From Enterococcus pallens ATCC BAA-351 (GTDB lineage Bacteria > Bacillota > Bacilli > Lactobacillales > Enterococcaceae), in assembly GCF_000407485.1 (NCBI RefSeq), contig NZ_ASWD01000005.1, positions 124,001 to 188,000 of the forward strand: a DNA stretch of 64,000 nt, written 5' to 3'. Position numbers and translations under genes: made by a program. The notes under the pieces were generated by a model, which worked only from the letters and a program-made list of their open reading frames with translations, was not told the origin of the DNA and searched no databases. Positions 54,084-63,804 of the stretch are shown here, one piece after another. Every line of letters begins with the position of its first letter. Within the stretch, counting starts at the first letter, position 1.

Positions 54084-54860
54084 ATTTTTCAAAAGGAACG
54101 ACTGCAGATGATTATGCAGACTTTAGAGAAAAAACAGGCATTAAGTTTAAAAGAAATTATTCAGCTGACAGGAGTCTCACGCGATACGGCTCGGCGAGAT
54201 ATCGTTAAACTTGCTGAAAATAACTTGGTCCAGCGCACTTATGGCGGAATTTCTTTGCCTCAATCCTTTAAACGGTTGGATGATTATCTGCAACGCAGCG
54301 TTGAAGGTCATGTTGAAAAACAGCAGCTGGCAAAAGTTGCTGGTGAAATGGTTTATGATTCGCAAACTATTTATTTGGATGTGTCCACGACAATTAGTTA
54401 CATTCCCCAGTATCTAACTGACTCGGAAAACATTCTTGCAGTAACGAATTCTATTGACATTGCAGATCGGTTACTTCGCAACAGTACAAGTAAAACCCGA
54501 ATGCTTGGAGGTAATTTAGATCGCGAGAAACGATGTGTCAATGGAACACGGCCGCTCATGGAGCTGGAGCAATACACATTCGACATTGCGTTTCTTAGCG
54601 TGGTAGGGATTGATTCTAGTGGTGTCTATTATGCTTATGAAGAAGATCTCGACATGAAAAACAAATTACGTGAACAAACTGCTAAATTAGTCTTGCTGGC
54701 GGACCATCGAAAGATCAATCAAGCTCACTACTTTAAAGCGTATAGCTGGGATCAAGTCGATATCCTTATAACAAATGAGGCCTTGCCAAAAGAATTGTCG
54801 AAGATTTTGGAAAAACAAAAAGTTGAGGTATTTTACTCAGGAGGAAAACCCAATGATTAA
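54084..54860 (+). CDS. DeoR-family transcriptional regulator
   Basis: About 258 residues. The N-terminal winged helix reads LSLKEIIQLTGVSRDTARRDIVKLAENNLVQRTYGGISLP, the classic DeoR signature; the C-terminal sugar-phosphate sensor domain includes TIYLDVSTTISYIP, MLGGNLD and VLLADHRKINQ. The best binding site, GGGAGGGG, points to ATT at 54084 as start, giving the usual (M)FQKERLQMIMQ opening; an ATG at 54108 behind AAAAGGA would be shorter by eight residues. Leads an operon with a HAD phosphatase, suggesting sensing of a phosphorylated metabolite. Confidence 0.88.
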   Translation: MFQKERLQMIMQTLEKKQALSLKEIIQLTGVSRDTARRDIVKLAENNLVQRTYGGISLPQSFKRLDDYLQRSVEGHVEKQQLAKVAGEMVYDSQTIYLDVSTTISYIPQYLTDSENILAVTNSIDIADRLLRNSTSKTRMLGGNLDREKRCVNGTRPLMELEQYTFDIAFLSVVGIDSSGVYYAYEEDLDMKNKLREQTAKLVLLADHRKINQAHYFKAYSWDQVDILITNEALPKELSKILEKQKVEVFYSGGKPND

Positions 54861-55476
54861 AACAGTTTTATTCGATGTAGATGGTACTCTAATTGATACA
54901 GAACAAGCGGTTATCCAATCATTTAGAGATACTATGGGAATTGATCCATCAGTTTCTGACGAAGAACTGCACTTCATCTTGGGTATTCCAGGAGTTAAGG
55001 TGTTAGAACGTTACAGTGATTCGCGTGAAGAAATTCAAAAGCTTTTAGAGCTTTGGGTAGACAAGCTAGGCAGTTATGGAAAAGACGTTCAGTTATTTCC
55101 TGGTATATTCCCCTTGTTGGAACAGCTGCAAGTTCGAGAGTATCAGTTAGGTATTGTAACTTCAAAGCTGCGAACAGATATGGCGAATACTTTAGAAGCT
55201 TTTGGATTAAGTAATCTTTTTACTGTAGTCATCACAGCTTCAGATACCGAAAAATATAAACCAAATCCAGAACCTATTCTAAAGGCCCTAGAGCTTATTG
55301 ACGCTGACCCACAAGAGACAATTTACATTGGCGACTCTATCTACGATTTACAAAGTGCTCAAAACAGTCAAGTTGCCTTTGCTCTAGCTGGTTGGGGAGC
55401 GAAAAATCATGAAAAATTCGCTCAAGTCCATCAGTTAGCGGCACCTGAAGACTTAATTTATTATTTAGAGGGATAA
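54853..55476 (+). CDS. HAD-family hydrolase (PpaX/phosphoglycolate phosphatase-like)
   Basis: A 207-residue HAD phosphatase. Motif I is VLFDVDGTLID with nucleophile Asp8 region, motif II is VTSKLR, the Lys is in SDTEKYKPNPEP, and motif IV is YIGDSIYDL. The cap domain is helical, subtype C1. It may hydrolyse pyrophosphate, phosphoglycolate or a sugar phosphate. The ATG at 54853 overlaps the DeoR gene by eight bases and follows AGGAGGA, implying tight coupling. Confidence 0.9.
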   Translation: MIKTVLFDVDGTLIDTEQAVIQSFRDTMGIDPSVSDEELHFILGIPGVKVLERYSDSREEIQKLLELWVDKLGSYGKDVQLFPGIFPLLEQLQVREYQLGIVTSKLRTDMANTLEAFGLSNLFTVVITASDTEKYKPNPEPILKALELIDADPQETIYIGDSIYDLQSAQNSQVAFALAGWGAKNHEKFAQVHQLAAPEDLIYYLEG

Positions 55477-55478
55477 TT

Positions 55479-55700
55479 ATGTATGCAATTGAACGATTTT
55501 TAAACCAGCTTGGAAAAGAAAGCAACACTCTTCTTACCTATCCAGCTATCAATACTGCTGAATATACAGCGTGGGTAGAAAATGATGTCTCAGTGAAGGA
55601 ATTGCCTTTAAAAGTTTTTACTATTCTATGTAGCCTTTCTCACTTAAGCTACGATGACTTGTTAAAACAATTAGTTAAATATGAATTATTAAGCGAATAA
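55479..55700 (+). CDS. Small unknown protein in the DeoR-HAD operon
   Basis: A 73-residue protein, MYAIERFLNQLGKES..., acidic, helical, with no recognised domain. It starts two bases after the HAD stop codon, within GAGGGATAATT spacing, so it is translated as the third gene of the operon. Possibly a partner or regulator of the phosphatase; this is inferred from position only. Confidence 0.7.
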   Translation: MYAIERFLNQLGKESNTLLTYPAINTAEYTAWVENDVSVKELPLKVFTILCSLSHLSYDDLLKQLVKYELLSE

Positions 55701-55731
55701 AGGTCTTAGAGAAAATTCTAGGATCTTTTTC
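55698..55731 (+). terminator. Terminator of the DeoR-HAD operon
   Basis: AAAGGTCTTAGA pairs imperfectly with TCTAGGATCTTT across an AAAAT loop and runs into TTTTT. Confidence 0.7.
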
Positions 55732-55845
55732 TGAGCGTTTAGTTTACATAATATTAGACTGGACAACTAATGTATATCTGTTTATAAAACATTTTTCAGC
55801 GATTGAGTCGAAATACAATTACACTTGCTCTTTGGCTTAACGTCA

Positions 55846-55888
55846 AAAAAAGCATCTAAAGAGTCGTATAACTCTCAAGATGCTTCAA
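55846..55888 (-). terminator. Terminator of typA
   Basis: AAGCATCT and AGATGCTT form the outer stem, with GAGT/ACTC pairing inside. On the minus strand the hairpin is followed by TTTTTTT. It is located just after the typA stop codon. Confidence 0.85.
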
Positions 55889-55898
55889 AGTAATCAGT

Positions 55899-57740
55899 TT
55901 ATGCTTCTAAAACCTTGTTCTTCTTCGCTGCTTTTTCGCGTTCTGATTTGTTCAAAATTTGTTTACGCAAACGAATGCTTTCAGGCGTAATTTCGCAGTA
56001 TTCATCATCATTTAAGAATTCCAATGACTCTTCCAATGAAAGAATACGTGGTTTCTTAATTACTGAAGTTTGGTCTTTATTCGCAGAACGAACGTTAGTC
56101 ATTTGTTTTGCCTTCGTGATGTTTACGCCTAGGTCTTTGTCACGGCTGTTTTCGCCGACGATCATACCTTCATAAACTTCTGTACCAGGTTCAACAAACA
56201 CTGTTCCCCGTTCTTCTACACTCATGATTGAGTAAGTAGTAGCTTTACCATTATCAACTGAAACCAAGGCACCATTACGACGGCCACCCAAGTTTCCTTG
56301 AATTTTTGGCAAGTATTGATCGAAGGTATGGTTCATAATACCGTAGCCGCGAGTCATTGATAAGAATTCAGTTGTGAATCCGATCAAGCAACGTGCAGGT
56401 GCCAAGAAAACTAAACGAACTTGACCATTACCAGAATGGATCATGTCTTGCATTTCAGCTTTACGTTGACCTAATGCTTCAATTACACTGCCCATATATT
56501 CTTCAGGTGTATCAATTTGAACCAACTCAAAAGGTTCGCAACGTACACCATCAACCATCCGTTCAATAACTTCTGGACGAGATACTTGCAATTCGTATCC
56601 TTCACGACGCATGTTTTCGATCATGATTGACAGATGTAATTCACCACGACCAGAAACAACCCAAGCATCTGGAGAGTCTGTTGGTTCAACTCGTAGGGAT
56701 ACATCAGTATGCAATTCAGACATCAAACGTTCTTCAATTTTACGTGAAGTAACGTATTTACCCTCGCGACCGGCAAATGGTGAGTTGTTCGTCAAGAAGG
56801 TCATCTGTAAAGTAGGTTCATCAATGTGCAGAATTGGCAAAGCATCTTGATGATCAACTGGTGTAACTGTTTCTCCAACGAAGATATCTTCCATCCCAGA
56901 TAAGGCAATCAGGTCCCCTGCTTTGGCTTCTTGAACTTCCAAACGTTTCAAACCGAAGAAACCAAAGATCTTAGTTACTCGGAAGTTCTTAACTGAACCG
57001 TCTAATTTCAGTAGTGACACTTGGTCACCAACTTTAATCTTACCACGGAAGATACGGCCAATTCCGATACGTCCTACGTAGTCATTGTAATCCAGTAAAG
57101 ATACTTGGAATTGCAATGGATCTTCGCTGTTGTCAACTGGTGCAGGAATTTTTTCAATAATGGTATCAAATACTGGAACCATTGTTGCTTCCTGATCAGC
57201 AGGATCATCGGATAGGCTAGATGTTCCGTTTAAAGCTGAAGCATAAATCACTGGGAAATCCAATTGATCATCATCAGCGCCTAATTCGATAAATAATTCT
57301 AATACCTCATCAACAACTGCTTCAGGACGAGCTGAAGGTTTGTCAATTTTGTTTACGACTACGATTGGAATCAAATGCTGTTCCAATGCTTTTTTCAAAA
57401 CAAAACGTGTTTGAGGCATCGTTCCTTCGTAAGCATCCACAACCAATAACACACCATCAACCATTTTCATGATCCGTTCAACTTCACCACCGAAGTCCGC
57501 GTGTCCAGGTGTATCCATGATGTTAATCTTATAGTCTTTGTAGTTTACTGCTGTATTTTTAGCAAGAATGGTAATGCCGCGTTCTTTTTCCAACGCATTA
57601 GAGTCCATCGCCCGTTCTTGTAAGCTTACATGGCTATCTAAGGTATCTGATTGTTTCAACATTTCATCCACTAACGTTGTTTTCCCATGGTCAACGTGGG
57701 CGATAATGGCAACGTTACGAATATCATCTCTGTATTTCAC
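55899..57740 (-). CDS. typA: Ribosome-associated GTPase TypA/BipA
   Basis: A 613-residue translational GTPase. G1 is [16 protein letters not shown]2/G3 include [12 protein letters not shown] and [12 protein letters not shown]4 is VVNKIDKP. Then come domain II, EF-G-like domains III and V, and the BipA-specific C-terminal domain. It binds ribosomes and helps assembly, notably at low temperature. Start GTG behind AAAAGGAGC. Single gene with its own terminator. Confidence 0.97.
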   Translation of the reverse strand: MKYRDDIRNVAIIAHVDHGKTTLVDEMLKQSDTLDSHVSLQERAMDSNALEKERGITILAKNTAVNYKDYKINIMDTPGHADFGGEVERIMKMVDGVLLVVDAYEGTMPQTRFVLKKALEQHLIPIVVVNKIDKPSARPEAVVDEVLELFIELGADDDQLDFPVIYASALNGTSSLSDDPADQEATMVPVFDTIIEKIPAPVDNSEDPLQFQVSLLDYNDYVGRIGIGRIFRGKIKVGDQVSLLKLDGSVKNFRVTKIFGFFGLKRLEVQEAKAGDLIALSGMEDIFVGETVTPVDHQDALPILHIDEPTLQMTFLTNNSPFAGREGKYVTSRKIEERLMSELHTDVSLRVEPTDSPDAWVVSGRGELHLSIMIENMRREGYELQVSRPEVIERMVDGVRCEPFELVQIDTPEEYMGSVIEALGQRKAEMQDMIHSGNGQVRLVFLAPARCLIGFTTEFLSMTRGYGIMNHTFDQYLPKIQGNLGGRRNGALVSVDNGKATTYSIMSVEERGTVFVEPGTEVYEGMIVGENSRDKDLGVNITKAKQMTNVRSANKDQTSVIKKPRILSLEESLEFLNDDEYCEITPESIRLRKQILNKSEREKAAKKNKVLEA

Positions 57741-57847
57741 TATAATTGCTCCTTTTCTTGTAACAAGTCACTCGACAAGCCATTATAGCAGATAATCATG
57801 TGAATTGTTAGTAAAACATTTTCATTTTTTCAGAAAACTAATATTTC

Positions 57848-58606
57848 TTAATCTTTGTATGCTTTTGCCTGCTCCATAGCAGCCGGTGTGAGTCCCATAA
57901 AGTACTCTCGACCAGAAAAACTTAATGGCTGAAAATCAACGCCACAGGTCGGCATACCAAACTGATCCATCATCACTTTACCAGCGGCGTAATCCCATGG
58001 ACTCAAGCTGCTGAGATAACCGATTTGCGTGCCCTTCAATATCGCAATAAAATCTAAGCCGGCACAACCCAATACTCGCACTCCCATTGTACGTACACCT
58101 ATATCTTTAGTGTAATGGTAGTTATTCGTATAGACTGGCATACCTACTCCTAATAACCCTTCTTCCAGCTGCTTGTTTTTCGGTGGCTGCAGCTGCTGCT
58201 TGTTGTGATAGACAGCATTGACTTTGGGACCGCCCCAATAAAGATCATCCCGCATCACGTCATAGATGAAGCCTAATTGCCCTACCCCATCCTCATAGAC
58301 AGCAATCATAATGCAGAAATTTTCCTTTTGATAGACAAAATTCAATGTTCCGTCAATTGGATCAATCACAAATACCCTGCCTTGATCAATTGGTGTCGTA
58401 TCCTGACCATTTTCTTCACCTAAAATTTTTGCACTAGGATCAAAGGCTTTAATCTTACTGACTAAAAAATCTTGAATTTCTTTATCAACATTGGTAACAA
58501 TATCTGTTCTACCTGATTTATGAACCACTTGTAGAGCATCCTGCTTCAACGCAGCTTTGATTTTAGCTCCTGCTTCATAAATCCAGTCGATAATTTCTTT
58601 TTCCAT
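57848..58606 (-). CDS. Inositol monophosphatase-family protein
   Basis: A 252-residue Mg-dependent phosphatase. Metal-site motifs are LGEENG, VIDPIDGTLNFVYQ and the late SPWDYAAGKVM. The family acts on inositol phosphates, fructose-1,6-bisphosphate or PAP; the Firmicutes branch is undefined. AGGAGG precedes the ATG. Located upstream of typA and downstream of a UPF0223 gene on the same strand. Confidence 0.92.
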   Translation of the reverse strand: MEKEIIDWIYEAGAKIKAALKQDALQVVHKSGRTDIVTNVDKEIQDFLVSKIKAFDPSAKILGEENGQDTTPIDQGRVFVIDPIDGTLNFVYQKENFCIMIAVYEDGVGQLGFIYDVMRDDLYWGGPKVNAVYHNKQQLQPPKNKQLEEGLLGVGMPVYTNNYHYTKDIGVRTMGVRVLGCAGLDFIAILKGTQIGYLSSLSPWDYAAGKVMMDQFGMPTCGVDFQPLSFSGREYFMGLTPAAMEQAKAYKD

Positions 58607-58704
58607 ATTTATCCTCCTTATTATTGCGATTATTGCGCTTTTCTCACGTTTTCTTCAGCCAAATGCCTCTTCGTTCAATAAATTTCACTGAACAAGCTGC
58701 ATAT

Positions 58705-58986
58705 CTAGTTCATTTTCAATCTTTTTTTCGCTTCTTTTTTTGCTGCCTGGACGGTTCGATACAATGAATACCCGCTGGCAGCTTCGAATTCACGACCAAT
58801 ACGTTTTTCCTCGCCAATGCTGCGAATCACCTGCTTAAACTTTTGATAGCCCTCTAAAAAAACCTGTGTTTCTACACCACTCTCATTGGCTTGTTCTACC
58901 AAATTAAGAAAATTGATCACCGTAATCATTTCTTCACGACTCCACTCAGGATCGATTGGGTAACTATAATTATCCAATTTCTTCAC
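58705..58986 (-). CDS. UPF0223-family protein
   Basis: A 93-residue protein of the YktA/UPF0223 family: YSYPIDPEWSREEMITVINFLNLVEQANE and RIGREFEAASGYSLYRTVQAAKK. Mainly helical, function unknown. Usually adjacent to the inositol monophosphatase-family gene in Firmicutes, as here. Start GTG at 58986; a TTG three codons later is possible because GGAG overlaps the GTG. Confidence 0.9.
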   Translation of the reverse strand: MKKLDNYSYPIDPEWSREEMITVINFLNLVEQANESGVETQVFLEGYQKFKQVIRSIGEEKRIGREFEAASGYSLYRTVQAAKKEAKKRLKMN

Positions 58987-59043
58987 TCCATTCTTTTTTA
59001 GTTTACCATAAATTGATTAACTAATCCCTTATTTAAACAGGCA

Positions 59044-59078
59044 AAAAGACCTTAACCAAATGATGGTTAAGGTCTTTT
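59044..59078 (-). terminator. Terminator after the orphan regulator gene
   Basis: AAAAGACCTTAACCA (59044-59058) pairs perfectly with TGGTTAAGGTCTTTT (59064-59078). Confidence 0.92.
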
Positions 59079-59132
59079 GATTCAAGTTATAAAAAAAGTT
59101 TCACTAGTCAGTTTATATACCTATTTTACTGG

Positions 59133-59894
59133 TTAGAAAGAAACAACACTGTCAAGAGTTGGAATTTCCTGCGAAATAGATTCAAAAACTTTAGCCGCTC
59201 GCTCAGTCTGCATAAATTTACAGAAGACAGGATCTAAAGAGTAGCCTTGTCCCCATTTAGTAACCAAGGTTTCATCCTCATACCCGGCATGTTGAAGCTT
59301 TGTTTTAATCCTCGCAGCAATACAAGACAACTGTGAACGATTTGAACTTGTTTCACCATCACGCCATAAAAATTGGCAAATTTCAGTTCTTGATAGAGTT
59401 TTTCCTTGTGCTTGCAACAAAAGAGCAAAAACTTTCTTTTCATTTTTAGAGAATCGTACATTGTTTAGTACATGCTGGAATGGTCCTTCTTCTGCCAAGC
59501 GAATAGGTCGATTAGAACGTTGCGCATTTCTAAAGAAATTATTTTGTAGCAGCACCAATTTTTCCCGGATCATTGTATTAGAAAGAGATTTGTTCAACCA
59601 ACCGCCAATAGCTGCTTCCTTTAAGGAAACTTGGTCCTCCGAAGAATAAGCATTATCAGTTAATCGAATAACTAGATTGTTGTCCGTATTCACCAAAGCT
59701 ACTACATCAGCAGCTTCTGAATCTGTAATTGTCTCACTTAGCAAGATCGTTGGAAAGTAGGAAAAGATATTATGATTCCGATTACTTTGATAAATGTCGC
59801 TGGAACAAAATACTTCATAGTTTAATAATTGCAATTGTGTTTGGAATTTTTGTTCAGCTAAAATGTTTTTTGTGAGAATCAAGATCTTGTTCAC
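59133..59894 (-). CDS. Orphan OmpR-type regulator with degenerate receiver
   Basis: A 253-residue regulator. The N-terminal half has receiver-like pattern (KILILTKNILAEQKFQTQL..., about 1-115) but lacks the acidic pair and the phospho-acceptor Asp: the equivalent strand reads TILLSET. The C-terminal winged helix (about 145-235) is typical: FSKNEKKVFALLLQAQGKTLSRTEICQFLW and RIKTKL..YEDETLVTKWGQGYSL. No histidine kinase adjacent. Start GTG at 59894 behind AAGGAG. Probably phosphorylation-independent; its targets are unknown. Confidence 0.83.
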   Translation of the reverse strand: MNKILILTKNILAEQKFQTQLQLLNYEVFCSSDIYQSNRNHNIFSYFPTILLSETITDSEAADVVALVNTDNNLVIRLTDNAYSSEDQVSLKEAAIGGWLNKSLSNTMIREKLVLLQNNFFRNAQRSNRPIRLAEEGPFQHVLNNVRFSKNEKKVFALLLQAQGKTLSRTEICQFLWRDGETSSNRSQLSCIAARIKTKLQHAGYEDETLVTKWGQGYSLDPVFCKFMQTERAAKVFESISQEIPTLDSVVSF

Positions 59895-60311
59895 ACATTC
59901 ACGCTCCTTATTGTCCTTAAATGTCAAATAAAATGTTCTTACTCCATCGAGTAAAAATCTAAAGTATACTTTATTTTATTTTTTTTACAATCAGATTAAA
60001 ACAGCCCATGAAAACGATAAGAATAAAAAAGTATTTTTGACATAAATAACGACATAGGATTTCTAGATATAAATCTAAAGGAATTACGTATATCTAAAAA
60101 ACTCTAATCTTACAAACAAAAAATTATACATTGGCGAAATACGAAAAATAATTATCGTTATTTTAACACTGTATCAGTAACAACGATTTTAATTTACCTT
60201 TTTATTTAATGATTTTTCAAGTTTGCGAATAAATAGAATAAGTTATACCATTTAACACTGTAGATAATAAAAGCAGTGTTTTTTTATGTTGATATGTGAA
60301 CCGTTACTTTC
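59895..60311. other. Intergenic, very AT-rich
   Basis: No gene found. Notable: a near-match to a CcpA cre site (60008-60023, one mismatch at the conserved C), the word TTAACACTGTA twice (near 60162 and 60252), and a small hairpin ACACTG/CAGTGT with seven T (60255-60285) that reads as a plus-strand terminator with no gene before it. Confidence 0.4.
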
Positions 60312-60343
60312 ACAACAAAAAAGGAGATTCCCTGATCTCCTTT
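60312..60343 (-). terminator. Terminator of the glycyl-radical/permease operon
   Basis: AAAGGAGAT (60320-60328) pairs with ATCTCCTTT (60335-60343), with TTTTTTG following on the minus strand. Confidence 0.85.
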
Positions 60344-60389
60344 AAGGTTCCGCAGCAACGCTATTCTATTAACTTTTAAAAATAGATGG

Positions 60390-61784
60390 TTAAATTAATC
60401 CGAATAGATTCCATAATGGATACATGACCAGAATAAAACCCAGAAGCATCAGTACCGCCTTCAATGTCATTTGCTTGACGAATTCTTTCATAGGCATCAT
60501 TCCATATCCATACATGATTAGATTCCCTGCTGACTCATAAGGTAAAAAGAGAAGCTCGCAAGAATACAATAGACACATACAAGCTGCAATCGGATTAATC
60601 CCCAAAGTAGCTGCAATCTGAACAAAGGGAAGTGCCAGTCCACCCAACATGGCATAAGGTGTCATAAAGAAATTGGCGATAGTTCCCATCAGAATAAAGG
60701 CTACACATACAAACAGCGTACTTTTTCCTGCCAGTACGGGGACAGCAATAGCTGTTAAAAAATTACCGAAGCCAACTTCCGCTCCTACGATGCCAATACC
60801 GAGACAAGCCGATACAAAGAACACCATGGAATAGTTTAATCTGCTCAAAGACTCTGGCTCGCCAATTCCAATTCGAGGAAGAAACATCAAGAAAGGAATA
60901 GCCATAAAACCATAAGCTGCCGGCAGGCCGATAAAGCTTGAAGCACACAAGTAAGCCAGCAAAAGAACGATCATGACAACCGCTTTCTTTTCCTTTATCG
61001 ACATGTCCCCCAGCATACGATATTTTTCGTCAAATAGTTCCTTGTTGGCGTTGATTTTTAAATTCTTTGTATCGTAAACCTTCATCAAAATCAAAATACT
61101 GGCTACACACACTACAATAAAAAAGCCATTATACTTCAATGAAGTAAACATTGACATCGTATAATTAGGGATCAGCTCACGAATCGCTACCTCCAGCATA
61201 GAAAAATAGCCTGGATAATAAAGACAAACGGTGCAGCCAGTCGCCCCGATAGTGCCAGCAAAACAGACCAGCGAGGCCTCTTTTGACGGTTTCATATCCA
61301 TGGCTTTACACACGCCAAAAACTAAAGCACTGGCAACTAACCAACCATTACAAAAGGTGATCAGATTCAAGATAATTCCAATAAAGAAGCAGCCGAAAAC
61401 AGCTCCTGCATACGTACCGCCACACAAGCGAATCACATAGTAAGCAATTCGAGTAAGCAAGCCGGTTTCATCCAGAATATTACTAAAAATTAAACCGCCT
61501 AATACCATCCAAACCGTCGTACTAGTCCAAGACCCAAATGCTATTTCAGCTGGAACCAGCCCACTAATTAAGTATAGTGACGGAAGAAGTATAGCTGAAA
61601 TTAGTCTGGGCAAAAGCTCCATAGCTATGATTAGAATGACAAAAATCGTAATTACAAGAAACTCTTTCAGGCTTGGTGTAAAGGCATCTGAAATTGGAAT
61701 AAAGGCGATCAGCGCCGGGATCGCCAAGCAGACGATCCATCCCATTAAACTCTTTTTATTTACGTTAATTACACTAATATCCAT
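60390..61784 (-). CDS. DASS/SLC13-type anion permease
   Basis: A 464-residue membrane protein with about 11-12 hydrophobic segments and the divalent anion:sodium symporter plan. Two repeats each have a clamshell loop: ...TSTTVWMVLGGLIFSN and ...YSMVFFVSACLGIG. FCNGWLVASALV, GTIGATGC and SAGNLIMYGYGMM are at binding-loop positions. Typical substrates are dicarboxylates, sulfate or sulfonates. The ATG at 61784 follows GAGGG. Last gene of an operon with an alcohol dehydrogenase, a TauE exporter and a glycyl radical enzyme, which suggests it imports their substrate or exports the product. Confidence 0.87.
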   Translation of the reverse strand: MDISVINVNKKSLMGWIVCLAIPALIAFIPISDAFTPSLKEFLVITIFVILIIAMELLPRLISAILLPSLYLISGLVPAEIAFGSWTSTTVWMVLGGLIFSNILDETGLLTRIAYYVIRLCGGTYAGAVFGCFFIGIILNLITFCNGWLVASALVFGVCKAMDMKPSKEASLVCFAGTIGATGCTVCLYYPGYFSMLEVAIRELIPNYTMSMFTSLKYNGFFIVVCVASILILMKVYDTKNLKINANKELFDEKYRMLGDMSIKEKKAVVMIVLLLAYLCASSFIGLPAAYGFMAIPFLMFLPRIGIGEPESLSRLNYSMVFFVSACLGIGIVGAEVGFGNFLTAIAVPVLAGKSTLFVCVAFILMGTIANFFMTPYAMLGGLALPFVQIAATLGINPIAACMCLLYSCELLFLPYESAGNLIMYGYGMMPMKEFVKQMTLKAVLMLLGFILVMYPLWNLFGLI

Positions 61785-61825
61785 TCTCTTTTCCCTCAAT
61801 CACTAATCAATCTATCAGCGACCTT

Positions 61826-62974
61826 CTATAAAGCTTTTTTGTACAACTCAATGATGTCCTTTACAGTTGTAGCTCTTGGGTTTACTGCAACATTAGGGCT
61901 CTTCATAGCATCCTCTGCCATCTCTTCAATTTTATCTTCCGTAACCCCCATTTCCGAAAGGGTTTTAGGAATACCAATTTCTTCATTTAGTCTTTGGAGT
62001 TCTTCTACCAGCATGTGAGGATCAAAATTTTGTGCTGGTTCGGCTTTTCTATTAATAAAATTATAGATTTTTTCGTAACGCCCACGATCCGCCAGAGCAT
62101 TGTATTCCATCACCGTTGGTAAAAGAATCGCATTCGCCACCCCGTGTGCAATGTGGAAATGCGCACTTAATGGGTGACTCATCGCATGAACATTTCCTAA
62201 TTTAGCCCAGGCAAAGGCAATACCAGCAAAGGTTGAACCTGACATCATTGCACAGGCGGCTTCCTCGTCTTGTCGATTCGCAACAAACTGACGTAGATTG
62301 CCCCCGATTAAGCTCATTGCCTTTTCTGCCATGGCATCAGTAAATGGCGAAGCATTCTTCGAAATATAAGCTTCCATCGCATGAATCAGTGCATCAATAC
62401 CACAAGAAGCTGCAATCGATGCTGGTGCAGTCATAATCATCTCCGGATCTAACACGGCATATTTCGGCAGCATTTCATAGCTGATAACTGACATTTTGTA
62501 ATTTCTTGATTCATCAGTAATCACAGCAGAAGCTGTTACTTCGCTGCCGGAGCCGGCAGTTGTCGGAATAGCGACAATCGGTACAACCGGTCCCGGAACC
62601 TTATGCAGCCCCTCGTAATCAGTGATTTCACCACCATACTTAGCTAAAACACCTGTTGCTTTTGCCACATCCATTGAGCTGCCGCCCCCTAAAGCAACAA
62701 TGCTGGTAGCTCCGCATTCCTTATACAGCTTGGTTGATTCATTTACGACCTCAACAGTTGGGTTTGGTACTGTGCCTAGATAAGTAGTGCACTTAATTCC
62801 ACCAGCCTCAATGATTTTCTGAATCTTTTTAACTACACCTAAACTCTCTAAGCCCCGATCAGAAATCAGAAATACATCCTGTGACTGATTTTCCTTTAAT
62901 ATGTCCGGCAGCTTCTTCAAGCTTCCCATGCCAAATTCAATACTTTGAGGTATTTTAAATGTAAAATCTTTCAT
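61826..62974 (-). CDS. Iron-containing alcohol dehydrogenase
   Basis: A 382-residue group III alcohol dehydrogenase. NAD-binding motif GGGSSMDVAKA (about 95-106), PTTAGSGSEVT, and the metal ligands Asp/His in GIDALIHAMEAYIS plus His in NVHAMSHPLSAHFHIAHGVANA. The family reduces aldehydes with NADH. In organosulfonate pathways such enzymes act on sulfoacetaldehyde or 3-sulfopropionaldehyde; in others on acetaldehyde or lactaldehyde. Located 21 bp after the TSUP gene in the same operon. Confidence 0.93.
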   Translation of the reverse strand: MKDFTFKIPQSIEFGMGSLKKLPDILKENQSQDVFLISDRGLESLGVVKKIQKIIEAGGIKCTTYLGTVPNPTVEVVNESTKLYKECGATSIVALGGGSSMDVAKATGVLAKYGGEITDYEGLHKVPGPVVPIVAIPTTAGSGSEVTASAVITDESRNYKMSVISYEMLPKYAVLDPEMIMTAPASIAASCGIDALIHAMEAYISKNASPFTDAMAEKAMSLIGGNLRQFVANRQDEEAACAMMSGSTFAGIAFAWAKLGNVHAMSHPLSAHFHIAHGVANAILLPTVMEYNALADRGRYEKIYNFINRKAEPAQNFDPHMLVEELQRLNEEIGIPKTLSEMGVTEDKIEEMAEDAMKSPNVAVNPRATTVKDIIELYKKAL

Positions 62975-62995
62975 ATTCTGTGTCCCTCTCCATCT

Positions 62996-63784
62996 CTAGA
63001 TTACGGATAACAAGCTAGTAACCAGCATATTTCCGCCGACAAATAGCAATACAACATAGACAATTTGTAAAAATTGTTCGCGATTGATTCGTTTTAGAAA
63101 GCCCATTCCCAAGAAAAAGCCGATTGCAGCCATTGGGAGACCGATTGCCAAAGCGCTCCACATATATGGGGTAAATGCGCCATTTCTGTATTGAGTAAAG
63201 GCATTCCATGTATTTAAAATCACCCAGACCATGTTCATCGTATTGCGGAATTTTTCTTTGTCTTGAACGGCTTCAATCGTGTAAACAGTGATTAAGGGGC
63301 CGCCGATTGTAAAAGCACCATGAACGATGCCGCCAAGGATCAGACAGCCGTATCGGAAAATTTTTTTAGCTGGCGTGTCTACTGCTTCTGCTACTACGGT
63401 TTCTTTTGATATCCGTGGCTTTACAATATATTTGTAAACATTCATTAAAGCAATTAACGTTACCATTAGACCGATTCCGATTTTCGCTGTGGTCGGACTA
63501 ATAGCATAAAACAAATAATTTCCGACTAGAATCCCTGGTAAACATAAAGCTAAGATCTTAGCCAAATCTTTCCAAGAAACATCTTTAAAAGCCCGAATAC
63601 CTAAATAGTAAAGAAACGGCAAGGTAATCAACGTTCCATAAGGCACTCCTACTTCAGTTCCCAATAACCCATTGGTAACGGCTGCCGCAATCACGGTACA
63701 GCCGAAACCAGTACACCCCTGTACGAAAAATCCAATTACCTGCATCAACGCAACCAAGATAAAGTTAATTTCGAAGCTCAACAT
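62996..63784 (-). CDS. TauE/SafE-family (TSUP) sulfite/sulfonate exporter
   Basis: A 262-residue membrane protein with about eight helices. FFVQGCTGFGCTVIAAAVTNGLLG and VHGAFTIGGPLITVYTIEAV are the two conserved TSUP signatures. Members export sulfite or organosulfonates, for example TauE and SafE. The ATG at 63784 follows GGAGTAGG; a GTG two codons earlier is possible. Its place between a glycyl radical enzyme and an alcohol dehydrogenase is the main pointer to sulfonate chemistry. Confidence 0.88.
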   Translation of the reverse strand: MLSFEINFILVALMQVIGFFVQGCTGFGCTVIAAAVTNGLLGTEVGVPYGTLITLPFLYYLGIRAFKDVSWKDLAKILALCLPGILVGNYLFYAISPTTAKIGIGLMVTLIALMNVYKYIVKPRISKETVVAEAVDTPAKKIFRYGCLILGGIVHGAFTIGGPLITVYTIEAVQDKEKFRNTMNMVWVILNTWNAFTQYRNGAFTPYMWSALAIGLPMAAIGFFLGMGFLKRINREQFLQIVYVVLLFVGGNMLVTSLLSVI

Positions 63785-63804
63785 TCCCACCTACTCCCAT
63801 TTTA

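Noticed and set aside
60008-60023. CcpA cre site
   Set aside because: One conserved position is wrong and it is more than 100 bp upstream of the nearest start codon; too weak to call.
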